Numbered from the stretch's first letter, positions 35,937-48,796 are shown. The stretch is DNA of 64,000 bases from Combretum micranthum (GCA_024138025.1 JAMXBD010001104.1:419164-483163), one strand, 5' to 3'. The notes: generated by a model from the sequence alone, not told the origin. Made by a program: numbers and translations.

Positions 35937-36660
35937 CTAATAACTAGCTTCACAGTCTTCACTCCATACATACTTAACTCCCTTATGTGTCAATCTGGTC
36001 AACGAGCCGGTAATCTTTGAAAAATCTTCTACAAATCTCTTGTGATATCCTTCCATTCCAGAAAACTTTTGATTGCTGACAGTCTTAGGTTTTAGCCATT
36101 CAACAACCGCTTTTACTTTCTCAAGATCAAATAAAATACCATTACCATCAACTATATGTCCCAAGAAAGAAAATTGTTTTGACCAGAACTCACATTTAGA
36201 AAGCTTAGCATATAACTTCTCTTCTTTCAATCTGGTCAGAACCAATCTCGGATGCTCCTCATATTCCTTTTTAGACTTAGAATACACCAGCACATCATCA
36301 ATAAAAACCACGACAAACATATCCAGATAATCTCGGAAAACTCTATTCATCGAATCCATAAACACTGCTGGCGTATTTGTAAGACTAAAAGGCATGACAA
36401 CAAATTCATAGTGTCCATACCTGGTCTTGAAAGCAGTCTTTTGTATATCTTCTGCCTTAACTCTCAACTATTGATATCCTGATCTCAGATCTATCTTTGA
36501 AAATACTGAAGCTCCTGCCAGTTGGTCAAACAAATCATCGATTCTTGTCAAAAGCGTACTTGTTCTTGACCGTCACTTGATTTAACTCTCTATAATTTAT
36601 GCACAACCTCATATTGCTATCTTTCTTCTTCACAAACAGAACTGGAGCTCCCCAAGGTGA
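35937..36660 (-). pseudogene. Reverse transcriptase
   Basis: The main frame (35937-36467) carries KTAFKTRYGHYEFVVMPFSL and VVVFIDDVLVYS; the FIDD catalytic box (36294-36305) is intact. The N-terminal fingers lie upstream in another frame, joined near 36640 by a frameshift and a stop. Confidence 0.9.
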
Positions 36661-37292
36661 AATACTAGTATAACAAACTTATTCTTCAAGAGATCATCTA
36701 ACTGCTCTTTAAGCTCTAATTGTTCTGTAGGAGCCATGTGATAAGGAGTCTTCAAAATCGGTGTACCTGATACCAAGTCAATGCTGAACTCCACTTCTCT
36801 TTCTGGTGGTAATCCAGGTAAATCTTCTAGATACTCACACACCACGGGTTTCTCAAATATATCTATCTTCTTTTCATCCTCTTTCACCATTGCTCCCAAA
36901 ACTGGTCTTCTCCATAACTCATAGGTAGATATAACTGAAGGTCTTTGCATTACTAACTTATAAGCAAACTGGTCCCCATCAGGCAAACTAAACTCTACTA
37001 CAAAATTGTGACAATCAATCACAGCATTATACTTTGTCAACCAGTCTACTCCTAGCATCACATCAAAGTCCAGCATATCCAACACTATCAAATTTGCAAG
37101 TAGATGCCTAGCTTCTATCTTAATATCCACATTCCTACATATTCTATTCAACACAGACCCACTTCCCAATGATGTACTCACAAACAAACATTCAGACAGA
37201 AACTCAATAGATACACTACATATAGATACAAAAGATTCTGTGACATAAGAAAAACTGGGACCAATATCAAACAACATATATGCACTATGCAA
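36661..37292 (-). pseudogene. Aspartic protease
   Basis: The active site reads MLFDIGPSFSYV where gypsy proteases have D-T/S-G-A, so the catalytic triad is altered to D-I-G. The later DFDVMLGVDWLTKYNAVIDC matches the flap and ILG region. The frame continues into the RT N-terminus (APTEQLELKEQLDDLLKN). Confidence 0.85.
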
Positions 37293-37439
37293 GAGTATAG
37301 AAACATACCTGCAATAGTATCCACACTAGATGTCCTCACTATGTTGAAGAGTGTATATCTTTGCTAGTGCTCGTTATCCCCGGCCAAAATATAGAGCTCT
37401 ACCAATCTGAACTCTTGGAACTATCCGTCTTCCAGAATC

Positions 37440-38583
37440 CATACAATCCACAGCTCTATGTCCTCTCTACTTACACTTGAAACAGAAAACCTGAGGAAGA
37501 ATCTTCTCTGTGCAGAACTTGCTGATATGTCTAACTCTACCACAAGAAAACTAAGCATTCTCTATCCATTTGCAGTCCTTCAAATTATATGGTCCAATGC
37601 ATCTGGGGCATCTCTTATCTGTATTTTGTGTTCTGCATTGCTAGGCTGAAAGGCTATGTGATAGGTCTCTTACCCCTGTCCTGTGTCAACATGTTAGATG
37701 TTGATCTCTTGCCTAAGAATATTTGACCTCTCTGACGCTCATGGCTTCTCATCCTACTTAAACCTTGCTCCACTGTCTTTGCCGTATTCACTAATGCAGA
37801 ATAATTGTTTAGATCCATCAAGTTTACCTGGTACTGGATCTCAGGCTTTAGTCCAGTAATGAATCTGCTAACCATGGCCTCGTCACTCTCTTTCAAAACA
37901 TCACGAGAAATCTCATCAATCTACACAACTCTGACTCATACTCGTCCATTGTCATCTTTCCTTGCTACAGGGTATAACACTCATGAAGCATCTTCTCTTA
38001 ACACTGTTAGGAAAGAACTCCCTATAGAAAGTTTGCTAGAACATCTACCAAGTAATAGCCCCATCCATGTGTCGTTTAGTGCTCATCCACCAATTGTTGG
38101 CTCTCCCAGTCACCAAATAGAAGGCATACTCAATCTTCTTATTCTCTAGAATATCTAGAGCAGCAAAAGTCTTTTCAACCTCTTCCATCCAAAGTTGTGT
38201 ATCTAGAGGCTTACCTGGTACTGGCTCAAACTTATGTACCAGGTCCACAAATTGTTCAAACTAAGAACATCTGCAGGTTTAGCCCATAAACCTCCATTTC
38301 CATTCAGCATCTATGTCTCCAATCTCCAGGCTTTAGCATTCGCCTGAACCATCTGCATGTCGTGCCTCATATCCTGCTGCTACTTATTAACTACTCCCAG
38401 CAAAGCATTCACAGCTTGCATAAGTTGTGCAACATCAATGGGAACCTACTGTCCTACAGGTGGAATTAGTGGTGGTGGTGGTAAATCCTGATTTTGAGGT
38501 TATTGATGATCTTGTTCATTATTCACTTCCTCCCCTCTAACTCTGGAGGAACCTACCTCAGGCATTCTTCTCCTAAGAGGCAT
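37440..38583 (-). pseudogene. gag with three CCHC zinc knuckles
   Basis: Starts MPLRRRMPEV at 38583. The retrotransposon gag domain is seen in PLDTQLWMEEVEKTFAALDI and later AMVSRFITGLKPEIQYQVNL. Three zinc knuckles follow at about 37450-37620: RCPRCIGPYNLKDC (His changed to Tyr), a damaged SCGRVRHISKFC, and FCFKCK-stop-RGHRAVDC. Several stops interrupt it, including CAA/CAG to TAA/TAG. Confidence 0.85.
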
Positions 38584-38766
38584 TCTAATACAAGAAAAAC
38601 ACAACCACATAAGAAACAGGGTAATCTAACTTAAAGATCAAAACTTAAAATTCATCAGGAAACAACGAACTTAACTAAACAATAATCCTACTATATTCTA
38701 TGCCACTGATCAATGCTCACCGTCCTAAAGTATCAAAACTTAAATCTATATGATTTAAAACCTATT

Positions 38767-38778
38767 GCTCTGATACCA
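38767..38778 (-). other. Primer binding site (initiator Met tRNA)
   Basis: Minus strand TGGTATCAGAGC, exact, 7 bases from the 5' LTR end. Confidence 0.95.
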
Positions 38779-39182
38779 AATAAGTTGTAATGCCCTAATC
38801 TATTGGCAATTACAACTCGCCACGTATCCTCTCTTTATAGGACACGCAAAGGCTATAACAATCTAATCCACAAAATAAAAACATAAAATATAATCTCCAA
38901 AAACTCTCTCAAAAGGTAAAATAGAAGGTTCAAACCCTGTATAACATATAAATAAAAATCCTTCAAGAGATCCTGTTTAACATAACAAAGTTAGCATAAA
39001 CCTAAGCCAACTAAATTCAAGATAATTCTAACTCCACTTATTACCTAATAATCCTTCAGATCCTCAAAAGATATTCAAAAATATAAAAATCTAAAGTATT
39101 TTAGAAAATATAAAATCTTTAACGTTATTTCAAATTCTGCAAAAGATCTAAAAATTGTTTTCTCTAAATCCTGTATCTGAAT

Positions 39183-39283
39183 CTATTCCTCAGTATAGTA
39201 GTCTGGACCACTATTGCCATTACCTTGATCTATGTACATATCATATCCAAATATATCATATACTATATCATCTTCACTTGTAC
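39183..39283 (-). other. LTR mini-exon candidate (5' LTR)
   Basis: Same position in the other LTR: TSEDDIVYDIFGYDMYIDQG, then to TEE and a stop. Amino acids differ from the 3' copy at about a third of sites, as expected if both drift after insertion. Confidence 0.45.
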
Positions 39284-40415
39284 CTGAAAAATGAAAGGAA
39301 TGAGTGGAATGCCCAGTACGCAGTCCATCAAACAAATGCATATGCACACACAACATATATATAATATATATATATATCAAATGCAACTTAATCTAATGCA
39401 AATAATCAGATTATTATCTTTATTAAACCAACAAAACAACACGGTTCAGAACTATGAATCCTTAGTCCCAAACTTGCAGTAACTCAGGCCCCTGAGAAAT
39501 CAAACAACTCTTGAAAATAAGTAATTATATACATATATTGGTGAATGGGTACTCTCTAAACACCCGTGGCCATACAGCCAAATCGCCTAAATCTACCGGA
39601 ATCATCTCCAAGTGCAACTCCACTAAGGACAATGACACACAAATCATTAAGTTGCCACACCAATATTACTGTCTGCCAAGTCATTACTAGTCATACCTAA
39701 CATACCCAACAAACAAATTAATTAATCGAATAAATTTAGATTAATTATTAATTTTTTCCTACAAAAAAAAAAAAAAAAAATAGAATACCAAATCTGCAAG
39801 CACATACAACAAATAAAGAATGGTCATACCTTTTTAATTTGATGAACAAATCTCCAAAACTATAATCTCCTTTGATAACAACCCACAATCTCCAAAACCT
39901 TCAACATGAAAATGAAATCTAACATATCCAATTTCTCCAAAAACCTTAATCTTTTAAGGAAACTCCAAAATAGCTCTTTCTTCCTTGATCAATTTCCTTA
40001 AAATTCCAATAAAACATATCTCACTCCAAAAACCCTAATTTTGCAAATCAGCAAAAACAGATATGTATCATTAAAATTACATCTTATGATAGATCTAGGT
40101 TTGTAAAGGTAAACTTACCATGATTAGATCCTTAAACCCCTTGCTAATCACCAAAAGATCATATCTTGCACAGAAGTAGGGTTGGCTCCAACAAAAGCTT
40201 CTTCATAACGAAAAGAGATATGAGAAAAACGATCATCGATTCTTATAAGCTTAATAGATCTTGTTTAGATTTACTTACCCGATGCAAAATCTTTGATCTC
40301 CTTTAACTCCAATGGACATTAGTAGACTTGTAGAGAGGATTTTCTACGTTTATAAATGATTTTGCAGAAGGGGGAAGCCTAGTTTATATACAAGACAAGG
40401 AATAACTATTTAATA

Positions 40416-40580
40416 ATGCCTCTTCATCTTTAGTAATGTCTCTTCATCTTTAATAATGATGTCTCTTCGTCTTTAGTAACATCTCTTTATCTTTAATGGC
40501 GTCTCTTTATTTTTAATAACGACATCTCTTCATCTTTAATAACGACATCTCTTCATCTTTGATAACGTTTCTTCATCTTA
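40416..40580. repeat. Minisatellite in 5' LTR, unit about 20 bp
   Basis: Same unit as at 33617-33805, with different interruptions such as AATAACGACAT, so unit content has changed since insertion. Confidence 0.85.
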
Positions 40581-40728
40581 TCCTTCATTTACCCATTTGA
40601 TAAACCGACAAAACAAAAACCAACAAAAATTAATTAAGCATTAGGGTTGACTATAAAATCCTCTTATTTTATATAAAATGATATCTTTGTCTTTCAATAT
40701 AAAATATTTATTTATATATTACACATAA

Positions 40729-41744
40729 CGAATATAATAATGGCAAGTATAGGTTGCCTAGTGGTTTTAAATAATGTCTTCAACAATCACAAGTATTTTC
40801 CCACCGAGGTTATCTTTGTTCTTGTAAGCAAGAATAGACAGCCAAGCCAAAACAACCTAAATTCCATCTTTCTCACAAATATGGTCAGACCCTGTCAAAA
40901 GAATGAATCGAATTTCAAAAACCACCTAGTAAAAGTTGCTTACAATTTGATAAGATAATTTACTATACCATAGGTAGCAGGATGCTAACTAGTTCCAAAC
41001 CTTTCTTCTCCACAATGGAACATAATCCAATCCCCAAGCTTCCAAAAACTTCCAGCCAGAAAGGAATCTAATTGCCATCCTTATATGTGCATGGGTATCA
41101 AAACATTGATATAAGATTCTCGCATCATCCCTCATAGAATTTCAAGTTTAATGCTTTGCCACAACATCAAGAGCAGCTGATGTTGGCATGCTTCTACAAG
41201 ATGGAATTGAGGTTTAAATCAAAATTGAAATAATGAAGAATAGACAAGTAGCATTACCCTACACAATACAGGAAAAATACACTATAGATTTTCATATATC
41301 AAAATGTATCAAATCTTACAAGTGGCAAAAGGATTGAAGATAGAAGAAAAAGGTTTGAGGAGGGTATTTATCAAATAACTCAGTTAGAAGTATGTTTGTC
41401 AACAACGTTAAATGCAACAACATAGGATGCTCTTCATTGAAAAAACTAACATAATAAGATGCGAGATGCTTCTCCTTTAATTTTTCTTGATAAGTTAAAC
41501 TGCTCGTAGATAAAGAGAAACATTTCTAAAAATTGGAATTTGATTTTATAATTGAAATAAAAAATCAAACTACTAAATTATTAGATATGGTTTTATGGAA
41601 AGAGAGTCCTTAAAGATGTTAAAATAATTGTTAGAGAAATCAATCATAGGTCTCAGAAAACTTATAATAGAGAAAAGATAAAGGTAGTAAAAACAATTTC
41701 CCAACTTGTTAGGCAAAAAGAACATGGGAAACCGAAACATCCCT
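40729..41744. other. Spacer or intron with a candidate exon
   Basis: Right flank of the chromovirus. On the minus strand 41001-41135 is open for 45 codons: MRDDARILYQCFDTHAHIRM, later FLSGWKFLEAWGLDYVPLWR, ending AAAG|GTTTGG. The composition is protein-like. It may belong to the same gene as 31811-31894 on the far side of the insertion. Family unknown. Confidence 0.3.
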
Positions 41745-43411
41745 AAGGTAAATTCTTTCAGGTCACAATGTTTCAAGAGGTAAAAAAGAGGTCAATTTTT
41801 GATAAATGGGTCATTAAGATTTCTGTAAGCAGACACATGGATTAAAATAATAATTTTAAAGTTCTTTTCAAAAGGAAAAAAAAAAAGAAAAAGAAAAAGA
41901 AAGGAAAGAAATATCACTATCATCTTTTACCTCTAGTATCCTTCTTTCTCTCTCTACGACCTCAATTACTTCCCCAAAAACACCACTGACTCGATTGTTC
42001 ACTGGGGCTTTAGATGTGGTAGTTAGCTAGTGTATGAAAGGATATGGGTTTGATATCGGTAAAGATGATCGTCTTAGATGCCATTCGTAATTTTTTGGTT
42101 TAGGTTTAGATTTTGTCAAAAGGTTGGCATAGAGTTTGGGTTTTGGTTGGTATTTCTCAATTTTGTCGGTGTTGTGATGTTTTGTCTAAGTTTATCGAGT
42201 TAGTGGTATTGAGCAATGGGTAGTCATCATAGGTTGTTTGGTATTTAGGTTTATGTTAGGGTATCAATGAGCTTGAGTTTGAAGTATTGTGTTCAATGAT
42301 GAAGTTTGTAATGTGAATTTTCTATGTTTGTTTGGTTTTTGATTCTTTGGAGATTGTGTTTGCGTTGTCAGTGTTAGTGGGCAGTCATGTTTGGAGTTTA
42401 AGTCTCAGATTTTGGTTTGAGGGTGCGATTGGCTTCGGTTTTGCTACAAGGGAAGCTGGTCATGGTGGTAGCATTGGCATCAAGTTGTGATTGACATCAA
42501 GAATGATTTGAGTTTTGGTTTTTGTTCATTGGCGGTTATGGTGATTGGTGGTTGTCTGTGTATTTGTTGAAGTTTGTCAAAAGTGGGTATTATTTGATGT
42601 TTTCGATTTAGAATGGCTTCTAGAGTTGTTCCGATGTCTAATTTTTGGTGTTTGAAGTGTTGAGAAAGGTGGTGGAGAGAGAAAAGTTAGAGAGAAAAAG
42701 AGATGTTAGAAAGAGAAAGGCGAAGAGAGAAGGTGAAGGAGAGGTACAGTAGAGAGGGAGTAGAGAGAGAAAGAGGCATGCTAGAGGTAGAAGATGTAAA
42801 CTCCCAAAGTTTTATGATCGGTTAAGCTTAAGTCCTAATTAGGAGGTCAACCGAAAACCTTAAAATCAACAAAACCCTAATTAGACATAACAGTTTAAGT
42901 CTGGCAATCCTGTGTTCGTAACCGTAGGAGAGTAAGTAAGAGATTAGTATGTAGAATAGTTCGTAATAACATAAGAAAGCTTAAGAGTATCAGATTAGCC
43001 AAACCGCAATTCTTTTTGAACCCGAACGGATACAATTTTCAAAAAACATGTTTTGCAGCTCGAAATAAAAATATTTCGAATAGACTGTTAGACTCATAAA
43101 AATATAAGGTTTCAAAAAATCACAATTTTATAATTTTTCGGTAACTAAGAATATCAGATATCGCATTTAACGTATATTTATTTACTACCGGTACTTTATT
43201 AGTCCACATCTACTTTACATTACACTATTCATTACTATTCTATACTATTTATTTATCTTTACTTTTTTTACCATCTACTTTTACACTCTACATACCTATT
43301 TTTCTTACTTTTTTTTCTTTCCATAACTTAATAGCGCATCTATCTTACATATTATTACACTTAATTAACAAAAATACAAAAAATAAAACTTGATCGGCAC
43401 CTGCAAACAAC

Positions 43412-43412
<1 letters not shown>

Positions 43413-43444
<32 letters not shown>
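43413..43444. repeat. Run of 32 C bases
   Basis: Lies about 65 bases before the TATA box. The sister LTR has only CTCCCCCCATG there (51727-51737), so the run expanded in this copy, or it is an assembly or sequencing artefact. Confidence 0.95.
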
Positions 43445-43451
<7 letters not shown>

Positions 43452-43510
43452 ACTCATATATTTTTCTTTTTCCAATTATTTTAATTGCATAATTTTCACT
43501 CTTCATTCCC

Positions 43511-43518
43511 TATAAATA
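43511..43518 (+). promoter_or_regulatory. TATA box of solo LTR
   Basis: TATAAATA followed by a pyrimidine-rich leader. Conserved at 51822-51829 in the sister LTR. Confidence 0.6.
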
Positions 43519-45172
43519 CCTCCCTCCTTTTTCATTTCTTTTACACTTCATCTACCCACAAATTCACTATCAAAATTCTCTTCTCAAAACTCTCTCCAAA
43601 TACTTTCTTAAATTCGTTTCTACATATTCCCAAAACTTTCTCAAACACCACCACTTTTCTCCACCATCAAATATCTTTTAGGTAATAAACCTTCTTTATA
43701 TTACTTTTACCATATCATGTAACTTTACATGACAATGGTGTGAGTTTCCTAAACTTATTGTTATGGAAGCTACACTATGTTCATGCATTGTTCTTATTCA
43801 TGAATATCCATTTCTATATTTTTATGTTGTTATTATGTTTTACTCATATTATTGTTGTTATTATGCTAACTCTTAATTATATCTAATTAAATATATTTAT
43901 GTATCTATATATATTCTTTAGAGCATATAAGCTCACTTGTTATTTATTTATTTTCATGCAATGCAATTTATTTACTATTTTAAGGCTAGTCTTTCTAGTC
44001 TTAGACTTGTCCTTATCAAGTCAAAATAATTTTCTTTTCTTTTCTTTTCAGGACTAGTCCGTTTTTAGTTCGAGAGCCTTGATTCAAAACTAAGACTCTC
44101 AATACTTGACTTATATTATTTTGCTTATTATTTTGTTATTATAATTTTGCTTGTTATTATTCTCATATTCATGCAAAATAAAGGTTGTTGTTTGAATCGC
44201 CAAAGCTTAAACTATACTTTTTATAAAAGAGATTTTTGTCACCAAAGGAGAGTTCTAAAAGAAATTTAGAATTTTTAAATTAATAAAAGAAATCCATTTT
44301 TCTCAAAGCTTGAGGAAGAACTCATTATAATTTTGGAAATACTATTATTTTGAAAGGATTTTCTAAAACCATAACCATGATAGAAATAGAGTCGTTTTAT
44401 AAATTTAGGAAGTTGATTCTTTGTTACAAAAATGTTTTCCTTAAAAACACAATGTAAAGGAAACCCCCGTAAAAACGAAATGTAAGTTTTCAAACTAAAA
44501 TTTAAAAAGATCAAAATACTGGTCAAAGGAAATACATAGAAAACTAATAGGAAAAGTGACACTAGTGTTAGAAATTTCAAAAAGGAAAAATAGAGAAATT
44601 CATTTTTCAAGAAAAGTCATCAAAGAAAATAGTGAGATAAACATAAAATACTCTTTGAAAACAAAAGAATCAAAAGCTTTATTTTTAAAGAAATTACAAA
44701 AGGATTTCTTGTAAATTATGAATTTTTTCAAACTTCTAACTAATATTGTTTTTACTAAAGAATTTTTTTTGGACAATAAATCCTTGAACATGAATGAAAT
44801 ATGAGCTATACATCTATAAAAAGGAATTTCTCAACTATATAGATAACTAAGTATTTATCAAAGCAATTTTTGGATGACTTGATGATTGAAACAAATACTT
44901 TTGGGATCGGAAATTTCATGGTGAATTGATCACACTGTTCTGGAGCTCATATGACCTAGTTTAATGAAAATATTTTTAGAAATGGATGGATCTTTTCAAA
45001 TAGGTAGAAAACGACATATTATATGCGCAATTCCGAGTTAAAATGACTAAGTTATGGCCATTTTAAGTTTAAATTGTGTTCTACACAAATTTTAACGTTC
45101 TGATGACATAGTTTTGTCAAATTTCAAGAGAATTATCAAGAAATACTCATCATGAGTATTCATCTTGACTAG

Positions 45173-45219
45173 GTGATCCTAAAGAAGAGTATCTATATCC
45201 TAACGACTATTTTGACTAA
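45173..45219 (+). other. LTR mini-exon candidate
   Basis: CTTGACTAG then GT and DPKEEYLYPNDYFD plus TAA. The sister LTR encodes DPEEGFLYPEDYYD at the same place. Confidence 0.45.
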
Positions 45220-45574
45220 ATGGATTATTCGATCGACTCTTCCATTTAGAATAAGTATCGCCATGGCAACATGAGTTTATTTCCTTAACTTGTGTACTTG
45301 ATTGTGCTAGTAGTATAGATGCATTAGAATTAAGGAAAGACAAAATTCTATATATGTAAAGTTCTATGAAAGAATACTAAGAATATCGAGGTGAGAATTG
45401 ATTGTAAAGAATTGCTTGTTGTAGTATATAATTTGATATGTTTGAAATTCTATGATCACCTTAAAATTGATAATAATGATGCTATGATATCTTAAATAAA
45501 TTGATCCATGCATACCACATAGTGAGTCATATTGTATAGGGTTATTATTCTTAGATGAAAGGATAGTAACACGG

Positions 45575-45715
45575 TTGAAAGCAATGCTTGGCGGCAATCA
45601 TCGAAAGCAATGCTTGGCGATAGGGAATTTAAAACAATGCTTGGCAGTAATCCGAAAGCATGGCTCAACACGAGTACATTTAATATGCTTGACGGTAATG
45701 ATCGAAAGCATAAAT
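45575..45715. repeat. Repeated GAAAGCAATGCTTGGCGG words
   Basis: About five imperfect copies of a word containing the palindrome AAGCAATGCTT spaced by 20-30 bases. The sister LTR has the same array at about 54050-54175. Confidence 0.65.
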
Positions 45716-46560
45716 TAACTAAGACGACTCGGTTTGAGATTATTTATTATCACCAAACCCGAATGGAGGGCGTAAATCCATTCAACATATAGTTCTCGTA
45801 AAACTATATGCCTTGCTTACTCATGTGTAGTTGCATTTCACTTGAATACTTAAATAACTTGTTTAAATTTTTGCTACTCAAGTATTTACTTATGGAAATA
45901 ATTCTCACTAAGCCTGTTAGCTTATACCCCTATAGATATCTTTTATAGTTTATCTTTTTGTGGTTGAAGCTAAGGGGACCTTGCATCTAAGTATTTTCTT
46001 TTTGGATAAGGAATTTTAGATGAAGTTAACATTAGTTTAGATATAGACTTCATAGAAAATTTTCTTGTAATAGACTTTAGCATGTTTTGACGGGGGAATG
46101 CCCCTAAGACTTGTAAGACATTATTGATGAATGAATGAATATTATGATTTTCATTACTTAATTTGTTATTATAGCTTCTTAAGCTTCATATTTCAAAGAA
46201 TGGTCCTCTAAAATTGTGAGAGCACGCTTTACACTAATATCGAAGCTTATGAAAATGACTAAGGTTGTCATACTTAAGCTTTAATATTAAGTGTGGCGGA
46301 CTATTACATTTAGAGTACCCTTTGGGGCGTGATAGAAGATCAACAGTGATATTTTCTTTCTTTTTCTTTTTTTCCCTTTTAAAAGGAACATTTTAAATTA
46401 TTATTATTATTTTAATCCACATTTTTCCAGCGTGGCACTTAACGGGATTTTAATAATAGCGTTAATAATTCGCTATTACAATAACCTTAAATGACCCATT
46501 TATGAAAACGTTGTTGCCTCTTTTTAACCAAAACGTTGTAACCTGAAATAAACTTACCTT

Positions 46561-46840
46561 GCATCATTATGAGTGTAATTTACCCAAAAGAAATAAATGA
46601 AAGAGGGGAGGTGAAAATTCTAGAGGGAAATGAAAATTAAAAGAAATATAAAGGCAAAGAAAATGTGGGCTATGGGTTTCCTTAATTTCATGTCCTAATA
46701 TCTATAATTTTGTGTCATGTTTTACATGAGTCCCATTAGAGCCTCTAATATTGCATTTTATTTTAATGTGTCCCATTAAGCCAGATCTATTGTAGTGTAG
46801 TTGAAGATGTGAAACAACCTTTTGAGTTATGATTATTATT

Positions 46841-46897
<57 letters not shown>

Positions 46898-47508
46898 CAT
46901 AGCCAAAATGTAGTAATTGATGTAATTGATTTTTTTTTTTTTTTAAGGTTTAGAGATACCCACTCATTATGTAACAAATTAAGTGTAGAATAAGGACTTG
47001 ACATGAAGAAGTCCCTCCTAATTTATTAACATTAAGAATTTTATGGGGTTGGAATATTTTCTTTTTCCAATTTTTTATTATGTGGTATATTTGTAGTAGT
47101 TTTTGATAAAATATAAATATTACCAACTATGTTACATAAATAAACATACTTGAAAGGTACAATCTCAAATATAAATATTTATAAAATTGTAAATATTTAT
47201 TTTATAAAATAATATTGTATCTATTTTTAAGGTCTTATTATTTTTTGAAACACCTAAATCATATAGATTTATGTTAGTTACTCAAGTTTGGTCTAACGAA
47301 ATTCAACCTGTCTCCAATTTACACAAGTTTTGAAGTCCATACCTATAAAGTATTTCTTAGATTCATCCAAGTTATTCTTGTTTAGTTTTAATTTAATTTG
47401 ATAGCATAATTCATTCATGAGTTTTATTCACCAAACTGGATCTATTAAGTGTTGGGTCCAAAAATAGGACCTAAAATCAAAATAATTTAAAGCAGTTTCA
47501 AGACCTAC
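46561..47508. other. Spacer with (ATT)n microsatellite
   Basis: ATT/ATC trinucleotides run from about 46829 to 46895. Nothing else supported; the minus frame over the repeat (46702-47004) is an artefact. Confidence 0.6.
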
Positions 47509-48796
47509 TAGGGCTACAAATGAATCGAGTCGAGATGTTATAGTGTTGAGTTCAAGCTTGAGATCAACTTAAAATTTCAGAATTAAGCACGACTCAAGGA
47601 CGACTAAACTTAAGATTTTAAGCTTAGGTTTGACTCAACTTAACACTACATAAGATTGAGCTTGACTCGTTTAAAATTATCTAGATTTGATTTATTAAAA
47701 AATATTTTTAATTCTAATTTAAATAATAGTAATACCTAAAGTCAATTCAAATTCAGTACAAGGTAAATTACAAAAACATTGAAATGATCTAAATTTAAAT
47801 TCTATTTAATTTCCATGTATATATTTATTTATCTTAATTATTGAACTAAATGAGCATGATGATTTATGAGAGTTGTGTTTGGTAATAGTCTAAATGTGTT
47901 TAAGTTAGTGTAAATTGAACATTTTATGTGTTATTTTGCATATGTAATGAAATTAATATCCTTTATATATATATATATATATTAATGTGTGTATAGTATA
48001 GTTAATAATTGTGTCTTTTATACATTAATATGTTAAGCTATGTTTAAACCTATAAAATCAACTTTGGTTTTGTTTAAGAATAGTTGATAGAAATTTCTCT
48101 TAATTAAGCTAATATTCATGCCTAAATAAACCCAAATGAGTCTCAAATTAACTCAAATGCAACCTAAAGTCATATAAGCCTTAAAAGTCAAATTTGAGAT
48201 AAGTTTAAGACCAAAATTTGCTTAATTACACTCTCTTTTGGCAGCCTTTTCTTTTTATCCGAATTTTCATTTTCTTTCTTTCTTTTTTTCTCTTCTTCTT
48301 TCACTCCAAATTCCAAGATTCAAACCAAAGATAACATCAAGCTTTGTGAATCAAAATTCTCTCCAAGACAAGGCATATTCATGTGAGTTGATATAAGTAT
48401 AACTTTTGTTTTATTTTCATTTCTTATAGTAGCTATGTGAGATCTTAGATAGAATGAGTTTAATGTTGTCTAAATTACTTGTTCATGCACTGAAATCAGG
48501 TTAGATTGTGTTTTGTTAGTGTGTGAGTTTGTTTATGTGTTGTGGTAATAATATGGAGTGTTGGGAAGAAATAAAGATAATTTGAGTAGTTAAAGTTGAG
48601 AATGAGTAGAAATGGGATTTGAAGTGATTAAGTGTGTTGATTTAATGTTCTAAGTTGCTAGGATTGATTAGTGTAGATAGGAGTTAGTATATGAAGCTAA
48701 AAATGAAATTGAAGAAGGTTTAAAAGTGTTATAGGTTAGAAAGTTGCAAAGTGAAAAAGAAGGGAAATGAGTTTTGCTCGAATAGGTCTGTTTTGA

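Larger units (their letters stand above)
31980..40723 (-). mobile_element. Complete but dead Ty3/gypsy chromovirus, Tekay/Del-like
   Basis: 8.74 kb with LTRs 31980-33929 and 38786-40723, both TG...CA. The flanking duplication is perfect: CATAA at 31975-31979 and 40724-40728. PBS and PPT place it on the minus strand. Domain order is gag, protease, RT, RNase H, integrase and a chromodomain-like tail, as in Tekay/Del chromoviruses. The LTRs match at roughly nine positions in ten by eye, so the insertion is old. Every domain has stops or frameshifts, many of them TAG/TGA where Trp, Gln or Arg is expected, consistent with decay of methylated cytosines. Confidence 0.93.
38786..40723 (-). repeat. 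5' LTR of chromovirus, 1938 bp
   Basis: Direct copy of 31980-33929, with TGTAATGCCC at one end and ATTACA at the other. It keeps the same TATA region (40384-40390), donor CGG|GTAAGT (40278) and acceptor (ending 39284). Confidence 0.92.
42795..46334 (+). mobile_element. Solo LTR, 3.5 kb, with 5-bp duplication
   Basis: Starts TGTAAACTCC and ends GGGGCGTGATA (final CA changed to TA). Flanked by GAAGA at 42790-42794 and 46335-46339. Homologous along its length to 51136-54792. No coding domain. Carries a TATA box (43511-43518), a leader without ATG, donor TTTTAG|GTAATA at 43682, acceptor at 45172 and a mini-exon. Confidence 0.88.
41745..46560. mobile_element. MULE-like DNA element interrupted by a solo LTR
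   Basis: The left end AAGGTAAATTCTTTCAGG and the right end, complemented, AAGGTAAGTTTATTTCAGG begin inverted repeats of about 130-190 bp that share AAAAAGAGG, ATAAATGGGTCATT and GGATTAAAATAATAA. The right copy has about 50 extra bases. The inside (41880-42790) is G/T-rich and then purine-rich, and encodes nothing I recognise. Removing the solo LTR (42795-46334) leaves roughly 1.27 kb. No clear 9-bp target duplication. Confidence 0.65.

Noticed and set aside
46535..46546. AACGT followed by TGTAACC as the left end of the 2.7-kb solo LTR
   Set aside because: That TGTAACC is part of the MULE-like inverted repeat at 46375-46560. The start at 47780 restores the host repeat and is preferred.
46702..47004. 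100-codon minus frame with poly-Ile
   Set aside because: Translation of the (ATT)n microsatellite.
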